Positions 9,074 through 17,468 of a stretch of DNA of 64,000 bases are shown in pieces. This stretch comes from Clostridium sp. CAG:417 (GTDB lineage Bacteria; Bacillota_I; Bacilli_A; RF39; UBA660), in the NCBI GenBank assembly GCA_000432835.1, contig FR890375.1, forward strand, positions 228,272-292,271. The letters run 5' to 3'. The notes under the pieces were generated by a model. The model was not told the DNA's origin. It saw nothing but the letters and a program-made list of their open reading frames with translations, and searched no databases. Every line of letters starts with the position of its first letter. Position 1 is the first letter of the stretch. Position numbers and translations under genes: made by a program.

Positions 9074-9757
9074 ATGAAAAGAATAAGTGATATTATGTGG
9101 GGATTAATTTTTATTATAATTGGTGTAATATTAGGAGGAAATGCCCTTGATATATTTAATATTAATTTATTTTTTGATGGTTGGTGGACATTATTTATTA
9201 TTGTACCAACATTTATTGGGTTAGTGACTGATAACGATAAAATAGGAAATCTTATTGGTTTAATAATAGGATTGATTATGTTATTTGCATGTAGAGGGTT
9301 ATTTGACTTTAAATTAATATGGAAACTTATTTTACCATTAATTTTTGTAATTATTGGATTATCTCTTATTTTTAAGAATAACATCAATAAAGAAGTAAAT
9401 GAGAAAATAAAAAAATTAAATGAAAATCTAAGTTCTAACGATGGTTATACTGCTACATTTTCTGGTCAAAATTTGAATTTTGATGGTGAAGAATTTAAAG
9501 GATCTAATTTGAACGCAATATTTGGTGGAATAAAATTAGATCTAAGAAAGGCTATTATAAGTGAAGATATTGTTATAAATACAAGTAGTATTTTTGGTGG
9601 AATCGATATTTATATTCCTGATAATTGTAAGGTAAAAATAAAGTCAAATTCAATATTTGGTGGCGTATCAAATAATAAAAAATGTAATGTAGATGATAAT
9701 TCATATACTATTTATATTAATGCTTCTTGTATGTTTGGTGGTGTAGAAATTAAATGA
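9074..9757 (+). CDS. LiaF-like envelope protein with N-terminal membrane segments
   Basis: 227 residues. Four hydrophobic segments occupy about residues 8-110. A cytosolic or surface beta-rich domain follows with four repeats of the type hFGGhxhxh (AIFGGIKLDL, SIFGGIDIYI, SIFGGVSNN, CMFGGVEIK). This is the DUF5668 plus LiaF C-terminal arrangement found in proteins that sense or answer cell-envelope stress. I chose ATG 9074 because AAAGGAAG ends 9 nt before it, whereas ATG 9065 touches that site. Its stop overlaps the start of the next gene by 4 nt (ATGA). No two-component pair of the LiaRS type lies next to it. Confidence 0.75.
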   Translation: MKRISDIMWGLIFIIIGVILGGNALDIFNINLFFDGWWTLFIIVPTFIGLVTDNDKIGNLIGLIIGLIMLFACRGLFDFKLIWKLILPLIFVIIGLSLIFKNNINKEVNEKIKKLNENLSSNDGYTATFSGQNLNFDGEEFKGSNLNAIFGGIKLDLRKAIISEDIVINTSSIFGGIDIYIPDNCKVKIKSNSIFGGVSNNKKCNVDDNSYTIYINASCMFGGVEIK

Positions 9758-10068
9758 CAACTGCTCAAAAAATAATAAAATATTGTGCTGTTGCATTTGC
9801 AATCTTTTTAATTATTACAATTATATCGGCAGTTTTATTTGCTTGTTGTGGATTATTAAATGCAATTGGTATTATTAATTCTAAAGAAGATACTTTATTA
9901 GAAAATATGGTTACTATATCGGATAATGCTAAAGTTAAAGCTGGTAATAAAGAATATTTACAGTATAGAGGAAATTCATCTCAAAATGGACATATTTGTG
10001 ATAATACAGAGTCAATTGATTTAAATGAGTTTAAACAATATATACTTGACAACATTAAAAATAAATGA
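9754..10068 (+). CDS. Small single-pass membrane protein, possibly truncated
   Basis: 104 residues, translationally coupled to the LiaF-like gene. Residues 1-40 (TTAQKIIKYC, then a long hydrophobic segment) look like the anchor of DUF4097-type proteins that often follow LiaF-like genes. The remaining 60 residues are polar, with two Cys and many Asn, and do not form the beta-solenoid of that family. The gene may be a decayed or shortened member. DNA after the stop has no open frame until the collagen-like pseudogene at 10179. Confidence 0.55.
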   Translation: MTTAQKIIKYCAVAFAIFLIITIISAVLFACCGLLNAIGIINSKEDTLLENMVTISDNAKVKAGNKEYLQYRGNSSQNGHICDNTESIDLNEFKQYILDNIKNK

Positions 10069-10178
10069 ATATTTTGATTTATCAAAAGTAAGTAAAGAAT
10101 ATTATTTACAAAACGTTTATTCAAATATAGATTGATTGGAATTTGTATTCTGCTTAGAATTTATACCTTAAGGTTATT

Positions 10179-10884
10179 TTGGGTATAAACTACATTCTAG
10201 TGCCCCAAGGTGATGCAGGAATTCAAGGGTTACAAGGAGAAATAGGACATACTGGTCCTAGAGGGTTTCCTGGTGAAATTGGAATAAGTGAAGTAATTAC
10301 TATAGATGGAACAGAAACTGTTGAGCCTAACGAGGAAGCTCAGGTACAAGATGATTTTGATAGAAATATTCATCATTTTACTTTTTATATACCTAAGGGA
10401 GAAAAGGGGAGATGTTGGACCAAAAGGTGATAAAGGTGAACCTGGCTCAAGCGAACTAGCTCTATATAATGCTTTATGTTTTGGAAGTTTTCCCGAAACT
10501 ACTGTTTCAGGGAGCGCTATGATAGGAACGAAAATAAGTTGTGCCTAATAATAATGAATATTTTGTAATTAAGGATACAAAAAACATTAGTATTCAAAGT
10601 GCTGGAATTTATGAAATAACTATATGTTGTAAAATATCTGGTGTTACATCTACAGTAGGAGCGTCATTTTATTTATATGATGTAACAAGCGATAAAAAGG
10701 TAGATAATTTTATCTGTGAACTAAAAATGGTAATATTGCTGAAATGTTTTTTTCAAAGATTGGTTTATTAGAAACAACAACCTCTATTGAATTACAACTT
10801 AAAACTGAAATAGAAAATGATGCTAGTGCTGATATTGATTTTTCAGATATGAGTATACTAATAAAGAAATATAATATTCAGTAA
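10179..10884 (+). pseudogene. Collagen-like exosporium-type protein, three frameshifts
   Basis: The first segment (10179-about 10400) has Gly-X-Y triplets such as GLQGEIGHTGPRGFPGEIG after the lead-in YILVPQGDAG. At the G4 run near 10405 the frame shifts and continues GDVGPKGDKGEPGSS, then SELALYNALCFGSFPETTVSG. A second shift near 10540 leads to NNNEYFVIKDTKN and GIYEITICCKISG. A third near 10725 leads to NGNIAEMFFSKIGLL and ends KKYNIQ at 10884. The last 110 residues look like the TNF/C1q-type jelly roll that trimerises BclA-like spore-surface proteins. There is no clear ribosome site at the start, so the true N-terminus is also lost. Three separate shifts make a sequencing error unlikely as the whole cause. 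Confidence 0.82.
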
Positions 10885-10951
10885 ATTTAAGTTAAGTTAT
10901 CATCAACTGAGGACTGGTTATAAACTGTTCTTGTTTACTAATATTAATATA

Positions 10952-10982
10952 AAAAGAAAAAAATCACTGCATGTTAGTGATT
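10952..10982 (-). terminator. Terminator of the DUF11-type surface gene
   Basis: AATCACT (10962-10968) pairs with AGTGATT (10976-10982), followed on the minus strand by a long T-rich run. It begins directly after the stop of the frame-restored extension of the neighbouring gene (10984-10986), not after its early stop at 11129. Confidence 0.8.
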
Positions 10983-10983
10983 C

Positions 10984-11518
10984 TTAATCTCTCCAGTGCG
11001 GTGCTCCACACCAATATTCGTCTGCTCTTATTCTAGGTTCTGGACTCACAACTGTTACATAATTACTCTCAATCAACTCTACATCATTACATTCCAATGT
11101 ACAGTTACTTTTTAAAATGAAAAATTTATTATGATTTTTTCTTAACCAGAAATGTAAGTGTAGAGCTTGATGAGGGTGTTATAGTATCCAAATTAACGGT
11201 TAATGTATGGGTTTGTTCATCATACTTATATTCAGAAGATGTTGCTTTAGTTCCATCTATTGTTACACTACCATCAATAAAAGTAACTAAACTGGTATCA
11301 ATTATATCGGTAATTACAGGTTTTTCATAGTTGTTTTCAGTTTCATTATTAATTGTTATAGTATACATTAAGTCGCCACTATTCCAATTGGTTTTATCCG
11401 CCGATTTAACTAAAGAAAGACCATCTACAATGTTTACTGTTGCTATGTTTGATACGAGTGTTGTTGAAATATTATTATAATTTCCAACTGCAGTAGCAGT
11501 ATTTTTTAATTCGTTCAT
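10984..11518 (-). pseudogene. DUF11-type surface repeat protein, frameshifted at an A6 run
   Basis: ATG 11518 follows GGGAGG. The first 129 residues end in the early stop at 11129 and contain one DUF11-like beta-sandwich (SLVKSADKTNWNSGDLMYT, then VTFIDGSVTIDG and STLTFLVKK). Adding one base in or near the A6 run (11135-11140, minus strand) is not what restores the frame; dropping one base does, giving KNHNKFFILKSNCTLECN and further residues ending EYWCGAPHWRD at 10984. That stop is followed at once by a strong terminator. The tail CTLECNDVELIESNYVTVVS is itself typical of DUF11 repeats, so it belongs to the gene. There is no signal peptide or wall anchor, so spore-surface deposition is as likely as secretion. 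Confidence 0.78.
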
Positions 11519-11603
11519 AGTCACCTCCCATATAATTTTATGATGATACTAATTAAATATTAATTAATATATCTAAATTTGGGTTAGTGGCTATTAACTG
11601 ATA

Positions 11604-12383
11604 TTAGAATGTATATCCTCCATCAACACCAATATTTTGGCATGTTATATATCTTGCCTCATCTGTGCAAAGGAATGCTGTCATATAGGCAATGTCAATT
11701 GGGTCTTGTGGTTTTCCATTTGGAGTGCCTTTATTCCATTCAGCCCAAACTTTATCACGTGTTTCTTGATCTTGACCAGCGATTTGATCTAAAATATCTT
11801 CCCACATACTAGTTTTAATAATTCCTGGACAAATACAGTTTACATTAACATTATCTAAGGCTGCTTCTCTTCCTAAAGAGGCAGTTAAGGCTAGAACGGC
11901 GGCCTTTGTTGCGCTATAAACACTAAATCCTCCAGCACAAGATTTAGCTGCAATTGATGACATATTAACTATTTTTCCATATTTTTGGGGTCTCATTATT
12001 TTTAGAGCTTCGCGACAAGAATAAACAGTTCCTTTAATATTAACATCAATAGACAAGTTAATATCTTTTAGACTTTGTTTTGTTAATTCTTCAGTAAGAC
12101 ATACACCCGCACTATTTACAACGAAATCAACTCGGCCCCATTCTTCTAGGGCTTTTTTATACATTGCTTCCATTTGACTATAATCACACACATCAATTGG
12201 ATAAGCAATGGCATTAACACCTAGATTTCTAATCTCTTCTGCTACTGTGTCACATCTTTCTGGTAAAAGATCTGCAATTAAAACATCTGCTCCTCCTTTA
12301 GCAAAAAGTAGGGCACATTCTCTTCCTAATCCACTACCTCCTCCAGTCACTATTGCCTTTTTTCCTTTAAAATTAAATTCCAT
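11604..12383 (-). CDS. Short-chain dehydrogenase/reductase
   Basis: 259-residue classical SDR. The NAD(P)-binding loop is TGGGSGLG (13-20) and the NSAG motif is at 90-93. The catalytic Ser is in MSSIAA (about 142-143), with Tyr156 and Lys160 in YSATK. Asp38 at the end of the second strand (LIADLLPER) suggests NAD preference, by analogy with other classical SDRs. It converts a hydroxyl to a carbonyl group or the reverse; the substrate is unknown. It stands alone between the DUF11 gene and a divergent membrane-protein gene. Start ATG 12383 has a weak purine stretch upstream. Confidence 0.9.
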   Translation of the reverse strand: MEFNFKGKKAIVTGGGSGLGRECALLFAKGGADVLIADLLPERCDTVAEEIRNLGVNAIAYPIDVCDYSQMEAMYKKALEEWGRVDFVVNSAGVCLTEELTKQSLKDINLSIDVNIKGTVYSCREALKIMRPQKYGKIVNMSSIAAKSCAGGFSVYSATKAAVLALTASLGREAALDNVNVNCICPGIIKTSMWEDILDQIAGQDQETRDKVWAEWNKGTPNGKPQDPIDIAYMTAFLCTDEARYITCQNIGVDGGYTF

Positions 12384-12479
12384 ATTCCCATCTCCATTCT
12401 ATTCTATAATTATTGTACCACGCATTTAATTTTTTAATGTATTTTTTAGAATTTATTTTTATACACGTGTAAAGTAATT

Positions 12480-12500
12480 TATCCACAATTCTGTGGATAT
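12480..12500 (+). repeat. TCCACA/TGTGGA hairpin between divergent genes
   Basis: ATCCACA (12481-12487), a 4-nt loop and TGTGGAT (12492-12498), then a T-run on the plus strand. It nearly repeats the uvrB terminator, yet no plus-strand gene lies upstream. The left arm with its flank reads TTATCCACA, the DnaA-box consensus. Confidence 0.65.
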
Positions 12501-12582
12501 TTTTATTTAAATATAATTAAGAGTTATGAATATAATTTTATGAAAGGATAGGCATTAATTATAGTTTGCTGATTATTATACT

Positions 12583-12975
12583 ATGACAAATGATAACAAT
12601 GATACTTTACTTTTAGATTTACAATTAATAGCGACAACTACGTTCATTATTACATCGATTATTTCTTTAATTATAATTTATAATGAAAAGCTTACTGTTA
12701 CGAAGAGAGATAATTTATTTTCGGAGCAGCAGGCACTAAATTTATCATTTTATAATCGTATTGCAGTATTAATAGTGGTAATACTTACTTTATATATATC
12801 ATATATGTCCTACAAAGAGGAAGAGGTTGGCAGTAGGGCTCAATATAAAAGTTTTTTGATATTAGGAACAAATATTTTGACTATAATTAGTGCCCTTGTC
12901 TTATTATATGTTGCCTATTTGAACAAAAAAGAACGAAGTATTACTCCGTCCGATATTATCAATCCATTATTATAA
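12583..12975 (+). CDS. Uncharacterised small membrane protein
   Basis: 130 residues with three hydrophobic segments at about 14-33, 58-76 and 88-110. A short acidic N-terminus (TNDNNDTLLLDLQ) and a basic cytoplasmic loop after the first helix (NEKLTVTKRDNLF) suggest an outside N-terminus by the positive-inside rule. I recognise the general look from other spore-forming Bacillota but cannot name the family. The ribosome site is poor, and its 3' end overlaps the convergent glycosyltransferase remnant by 6 bp. Confidence 0.6.
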   Translation: MTNDNNDTLLLDLQLIATTTFIITSIISLIIIYNEKLTVTKRDNLFSEQQALNLSFYNRIAVLIVVILTLYISYMSYKEEEVGSRAQYKSFLILGTNILTIISALVLLYVAYLNKKERSITPSDIINPLL

Positions 12976-13557
12976 CTGAATTTTTTCTTCAATTATCTTT
13001 TTATTATTTTGAAGTCTTTCGTTATTTGGTTCCATTTTGAGCGCTATTAAAACATTTTTTAGGGATGATTGTATGTAATTTTTATAATAATAAGCTATGG
13101 AAAGTAGATCATAGATTGTAGAATCCCAGCTAAATGTTTCATTAATATATGTTTTTAGATGAGTATATGATCTAGTTATAAATCTCATTGAGGCCGATCT
13201 TTCATCTTTCCATACTGCACTTTTTAGGTGTAAGTACTTTATTAATGTATCAATACAATCGTTCCATCTACCATAATACATATATTCTCTTCCTAAATAA
13301 TGCATGTTTCTATCATCCTCAGGGTCTTCCTTAACAGAAAGTTCTAAAATAGGTAAATAACTTGAGCGGGATTTGTTCTTGTCAGGATAGTGGTTTAGTG
13401 TCACCTCGTCAGCTGTTGTTTCTCTTTCTATATTTTTTCCTATATATGTTAAGACTTCATGCACAGGATGAGTCCACTTATAATCATTACGGGTGTGAAT
13501 TTTGTTAAGGTAAAAAGTTACAATAGGTTTATTATCACTATCTAGGCTCCAATTGTA
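12970..13557 (-). pseudogene. Glycosyltransferase family 2 with TPR tail, 3' fragment
   Basis: The open frame runs from 13557 with no start codon or ribosome site at its head. It begins inside the end of a GT-A domain: DSDNKPIVTFYLNKIHTR, then NDYKWTHPVHEVL, a segment typical of GT2 proteins that carry C-terminal TPR repeats. Two or three TPR-like helical pairs follow (YLGREYMYYGRWNDCIDTL, then ALKMEPNNERLQ). The catalytic DxD and nucleotide-binding parts are absent. Upstream, in another frame, lies the start of a dedA-like gene, so the two are joined by a deletion. Confidence 0.75.
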
Positions 13558-13560
13558 CTA

Positions 13561-13726
13561 AAAATAATTACTAGGGGAATCTCTAAATTAGAACTATGGG
13601 TCATAAATCCGCCAAATGTTAAGATTATTACCGATGGTATTGGAGAAAATATATTTTCAAAAGCTATTAAAAAGTAAATTGCAAAATAACCATATTTATT
13701 AATAAGCTCAATTAGCCAAGTTCCAT
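13561..13726 (-). pseudogene. DedA-family membrane protein, 5' fragment
   Basis: After TAGGAG and an ATG (13726) whose frame closes at once, a shifted frame reads WLIELINKYGYFAIYFLIAF, then ENIFSPIPSVIILTFGGFM. This matches the N-terminus of DedA/SNARE-associated proteins, including the E-x-I-x-P-x-I-P-S-x-x-I motif of the re-entrant helix. The match breaks near 13560, where the glycosyltransferase remnant begins. About 55 of roughly 200 codons remain. Confidence 0.72.
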
Positions 13727-13791
13727 TATTTTTCTCCTATATTATAATTAATATTATGTATATTATTTTAGTAATATAACTGCTAACTGCT

Positions 13792-14481
13792 CTACTTATT
13801 TATATATTTAAATACCTTTTTGAAGGCTTTTTTACTATCAGATTTCATTTCTTTTGTTAATTTCATATACGGATTAGTTTCCTCAGTACTGATACCGGTT
13901 TCAAGTATTTTAACTTCACCATTTACTACCGCAACAACATTGGGAGCATATATTCTTTTTTCTCCGACATTAACTGTTTTATTATCATCTGTTGTAAGAG
14001 TATATTCATTTAACACATTTGATAATTTTTTAATTAAAGAATTATAACCCTTTGAACCATCCTTTTCTTTTTGAGGTTCATTATTTTCATTTAGGATATA
14101 AGTATCCCTTATTTCTTTTACGTCTACATAATATATTTTTCTTATATTTTCTTCTTGTGCTGTTGTAATTAATTCTTCTATAACACTTCTACACCATGGG
14201 CATTCTGAAAAACCAAAATACGCAACAAAGGATTCTTTATTATCTATTTTTTTAGCAAGTTTTTCAGCTGTTATATATTCCATTGGGTTATTTTCTGGTA
14301 TATTTACGTTTCTATTCTTTTTACTACTTTTTTCACTTACTTTATCATTGATTGACTCATATTCTTGTTTAAATTTTTTAGATGATTCTGTTACAGAAAA
14401 ACCTTTAATATTTATTGCAGAAACCAAGATAGCAGCAACTGCAGCAATTATAATTATTACTAATGTGATATTTTTTTTCAT
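13792..14481 (-). CDS. Membrane-anchored thioredoxin-like protein (CPWC)
   Basis: 229 residues. A single hydrophobic segment (about 5-23) anchors the protein with the rest outside the membrane. A charged linker follows to about residue 65, then a thioredoxin-like domain with the motif ECPWCRS, cysteines at 94 and 97. The strands around it (FVAYFGFS, KIYYVDV, APNVVAVVNGEV) fit the fold, with the cis-Pro expected in IYAPN. It probably handles thiol-disulfide exchange in the wall space. The exact role, oxidase or reductase, is not visible. It lies upstream of no obvious cytochrome or CcdA gene. Confidence 0.82.
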   Translation of the reverse strand: MKKNITLVIIIIAAVAAILVSAINIKGFSVTESSKKFKQEYESINDKVSEKSSKKNRNVNIPENNPMEYITAEKLAKKIDNKESFVAYFGFSECPWCRSVIEELITTAQEENIRKIYYVDVKEIRDTYILNENNEPQKEKDGSKGYNSLIKKLSNVLNEYTLTTDDNKTVNVGEKRIYAPNVVAVVNGEVKILETGISTEETNPYMKLTKEMKSDSKKAFKKVFKYINK

Positions 14482-14540
14482 ATTTACACCTCATATTTTT
14501 ATAGTACAAGTATAACATGCTAGCAAATAAATGTAAATTT

Positions 14541-14565
14541 AAAAAAGAATCAATAATGATTCTTT
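14541..14565 (-). terminator. Terminator of the M23 hydrolase gene
   Basis: AAAGAATC (14544-14551) and GATTCTTT (14558-14565) with a 6-nt loop, T-run on the minus strand. It overlaps the stop codon of the hydrolase gene. Confidence 0.75.
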
Positions 14566-15748
14566 ATGGTTTTGGTACACCAATACTATATGGACTTACT
14601 ATATGTTTTATATATTGACTATAACTTGCGTTATATCCCCAACCTTTATCCCATGATGTTTCCAAATGTAAGTGACATCCTGTTGAGTAACCTGTTGTTC
14701 CCATGTAAGCGATTGTTGAATTAATATCAACATCCTGTCCAACACCAACAGGAATGTTTGGCTGAACATGAGCGTATTGTGAGAAGGCTAGGCGTCCGTT
14801 AATATTATGAACAATAATAACCATATATGCACCATATACATCTAGTGTATTTCCAACATAGTAAACTCTTCCTGCCGCTATAGGGTGAATTTGTGCTCCA
14901 CATGTTCTGTTTTTAGTAATATCAATTCCCTTATGAGCTCCACCATAGTCCCAGCTAATAGAGCCACCATCTACTGGAAAACGGAATGAACCATTAATAA
15001 GTGGTCCGGTTCCAACATTTGATCCGTTATTATTTCTGTTTCCTCCTGTAGTTACTTTTTTAGGAACATCACAAGTAACCCCTATGACATCACTTGACTT
15101 ACAACCTTTTTTCTTATAATAGTTAACTCTAGATTGATATAGGTTAATTTGTCCCTGTACTGATGGTATAATTCCTTCTATTGATTTTATTTCTTGTTCT
15201 ATTCTTTCTTTTTCACTTTCAAGTTTAGTTTTTAATGTTTTTAATTCCTCTTTTTTACTGGAAAGTTGAGTTTTCTTTTTATTATTTTCGGCAATTAACT
15301 GTTTTAATTCTTTCATGATTTTATCATTGTATTCAGTTAATTGTTCAACAATTGACATACGATAAATCATATCAGTTATAGTCTCTGCTCCAAAAGCATA
15401 TTCTAAATACGCATTGTTACCATTGGCTATTTGATAGTATTCCATAACCTTTTTACTTTCTGTACTTTTCTTAATGATTTCTTGGTTACTTTTTTCAATT
15501 TCTGCTTGTAGGTTACTTATTTCCTTTTCGGTTTGAGTAATTTGATTTTCAATGTTTTGAATATTTTTCTTAACCTCTGCAACTTCTGCTTCACTCTTGG
15601 CTTTTTTTGCTTCTTTTTCCTTTAATTCTGCTGTGTATTGAGCTACTTTGTCTTCATATTCTTTTAATGTTACAGCATGAACATTTTTGGTTGTTATAAC
15701 TAGGCAAATTATTATAAGAAAACATACTATCATTCTAATTTTTTTCAT
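14564..15748 (-). CDS. Secreted coiled-coil M23 peptidase, FtsEX-linked (CwlO/EnvC-like)
   Basis: 394 residues. A signal peptide (about 1-25, ending in NVHA) is followed by a long coiled coil rich in Glu/Lys/Gln (about 28-215), a short Gly/Asn linker, and a C-terminal LytM (M23) domain. Zinc ligands are visible in HKGID and HLHLE, so the peptidase appears active. It cuts cross-links in peptidoglycan outside the cell, with the coiled coil restraining it until FtsX signals. It follows ftsE and ftsX directly (20 bp after ftsX), as in FtsEX-controlled hydrolase systems, though here the hydrolase is in the same operon. It resembles CwlO, PcsB and EnvC in plan but is not clearly an orthologue of one. 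Confidence 0.9.
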   Translation of the reverse strand: MKKIRMIVCFLIIICLVITTKNVHAVTLKEYEDKVAQYTAELKEKEAKKAKSEAEVAEVKKNIQNIENQITQTEKEISNLQAEIEKSNQEIIKKSTESKKVMEYYQIANGNNAYLEYAFGAETITDMIYRMSIVEQLTEYNDKIMKELKQLIAENNKKKTQLSSKKEELKTLKTKLESEKERIEQEIKSIEGIIPSVQGQINLYQSRVNYYKKKGCKSSDVIGVTCDVPKKVTTGGNRNNNGSNVGTGPLINGSFRFPVDGGSISWDYGGAHKGIDITKNRTCGAQIHPIAAGRVYYVGNTLDVYGAYMVIIVHNINGRLAFSQYAHVQPNIPVGVGQDVDINSTIAYMGTTGYSTGCHLHLETSWDKGWGYNASYSQYIKHIVSPYSIGVPKP

Positions 15749-15768
15749 ATAAACTCCTTTTCTAGCTA

Positions 15769-16680
15769 TTAAACTTTTAAATATTTTCTAACAGCACTTG
15801 CACTACCCATCATTCCAACAATAATACCTATTACTAGAACTATTAATGATGTGGTATAAACAAATGAAGCACTGCCGATTAATTTTACTAGTGGTGAGAA
15901 GACATATCCTCCTAATTTATCATAAAGGGCTGGATAACCAAATATAATAAGACCTATTGGTAATAGTGAACCAAGCATTCCTAAAATCATTCCTTCAATA
16001 ATAAATGGAGTTTTTATAGTAAAGTTACTAGCACCAACTAGACGCATGATGCTAATTTCTCTTTTTCTAGAAAAGATGGTTAGCTTTATTGTATTAATTA
16101 TTAGGAATATAGTAACTAAAATTAAAGCAATTACTGCAACATAAGTGATTTTTTTGATAGTCTCGAAAGATGAAATCATCTTTTCAACCATTCCTTCACC
16201 ATATCTAACTACGGATACTTTTTTTATCTTTTTAATTTTATCAGCAGTAACACCTATCTTTTCGGCATTTTTGACTTTTACTTGGAAGGTATCTTTTAAT
16301 GGATTATCTTTTTCATCCCATTCAGCCATGACTGTGTTAAAAACCTCTGATTCTTTGGCCATATCATTTTTAATACTATTTTTATCTTTATAAACTATTT
16401 CTTTTTTGTTAATTTCATTAATTTTTTCTAATTCTTGTTTTACATTATTTACTTCTTCTTGTGTAGCATCATTATCTACAAATACAACTATGGTTAAATC
16501 TCTTTCAATCTCTTGTGTAAAATTTTCAACATTAAAGGAAACTACTATTGAAACAGCTACTATAATCAGTGTAATTGCAATACATGATATTGAAGCTAGT
16601 GAAAGACTAAAATTACGGAAAACACTTTTAAAAGCATCTCTAATGCTTCTTCCTAACATTCTAAGCAACTTCATTATCAT
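15769..16680 (-). CDS. ftsX: Cell-division membrane protein FtsX
   Basis: 303 residues with four transmembrane segments: one near the N-terminus (about 25-47), then three C-terminal. The large extracellular loop between the first and second (about 50-175) contacts the wall hydrolase. The C-terminal FtsX/MacB-type core includes RKREISIMRLVGAS, the coupling region next to FtsE. It transmits ATP hydrolysis by FtsE to the M23 hydrolase encoded downstream. Its start overlaps the end of ftsE by 20 nt; ATG 16680 or the ATG two codons later could serve. Confidence 0.95.
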   Translation of the reverse strand: MIMKLLRMLGRSIRDAFKSVFRNFSLSLASISCIAITLIIVAVSIVVSFNVENFTQEIERDLTIVVFVDNDATQEEVNNVKQELEKINEINKKEIVYKDKNSIKNDMAKESEVFNTVMAEWDEKDNPLKDTFQVKVKNAEKIGVTADKIKKIKKVSVVRYGEGMVEKMISSFETIKKITYVAVIALILVTIFLIINTIKLTIFSRKREISIMRLVGASNFTIKTPFIIEGMILGMLGSLLPIGLIIFGYPALYDKLGGYVFSPLVKLIGSASFVYTTSLIVLVIGIIVGMMGSASAVRKYLKV

Positions 16681-17359
16681 ATGTTCCTTTCTCTTTATTA
16701 TTTACTAATCTTCCCTCTTTTAGAGTAATAACTTGTTTCTTCATCTTATTAACAATGGCTTTATCATGAGTTACAACTATTATTGTTGTTCCCCAAGTCT
16801 TATTAATATCATCAAGAACATTCATTATTTCCATACTCATTGTTGGATCTAGGTTACCTGTAGGCTCATCGCATAATAGCATTTTAGGATTATTAACAAT
16901 GGCTCTAGCTATCGCAACTCTTTGTTGTTCACCACCAGATAACTGACTAGGATAATTATGTACTTTGTTTTTTAATCCTACAACTTCCAAGGCTTTTAAA
17001 ACTTTTATCCTAATAGTTTGTTTTGTGGCACCTATAACCTCCATTGCAAAAGCGACATTTTCATAAACCGTTAATTTAGGAAGCAATCTATAATCTTGGA
17101 AGACAATTCCTAATTTTCTTCGAAGTTTATAAACTTTATTATTTCGTAATTTAGCAACATTAATGCCTCCTACAACAATTTGACCACTTGTAGGTTTTTC
17201 TTCTCTATATAGCAACTTCATCAATGTACTTTTACCACTTCCACTATCCCCTATTACAAAGACAAATGAGCCCTTTTCAATAGAAAGATTTAGGTCATGA
17301 ATAGCGGTAACACCATTTTTATATTGTTTTTTAACATTTTTTAAACGTATAATATCCAC
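16661..17359 (-). CDS. ftsE: Cell-division ATP-binding protein FtsE
   Basis: ABC-type ATPase of about 232 residues, matching FtsE's usual 225-235. Walker A GDSGSGKST is at 37-45. Q-loop VFQDYRLLP, signature LSGGEQQR, Walker B MLLCDEPTGNLD and the H-loop VVTHD follow in order. I placed the start at GTG 17359, 8 nt after AAGGTGG; an upstream ATG at 17443 would add 28 residues not seen in the family. It heads the ftsE-ftsX-M23 hydrolase operon. Confidence 0.95.
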   Translation of the reverse strand: MDIIRLKNVKKQYKNGVTAIHDLNLSIEKGSFVFVIGDSGSGKSTLMKLLYREEKPTSGQIVVGGINVAKLRNNKVYKLRRKLGIVFQDYRLLPKLTVYENVAFAMEVIGATKQTIRIKVLKALEVVGLKNKVHNYPSQLSGGEQQRVAIARAIVNNPKMLLCDEPTGNLDPTMSMEIMNVLDDINKTWGTTIIVVTHDKAIVNKMKKQVITLKEGRLVNNKEKGTYDNEVA

Positions 17360-17440
17360 TTTATCTACCACCTTAGTATTTAGATTATAACATACTTTTT
17401 TCGACAAGAAAAGATATGATAAGTTTTTTGAAAATATTGG

Positions 17441-17467
17441 CAAAAGAAAAGAATAACTTAGTTATTC
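17441..17467 (-). terminator. Terminator after the YitT pair
   Basis: GAATAAC (17451-17457) and GTTATTC (17461-17467), 3-nt loop, followed on the minus strand by TTTTCTTTT. It separates the YitT genes from ftsE. Confidence 0.75.
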
Positions 17468-17468
17468 C

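Noticed and set aside
12461..12472. ACACGTGT palindrome as a parS site
   Set aside because: Only the CACGTG core fits; the flanks do not match TGTTNCACGTGAAACA. A similar core in the noc-like gene (about 63404) also fails.
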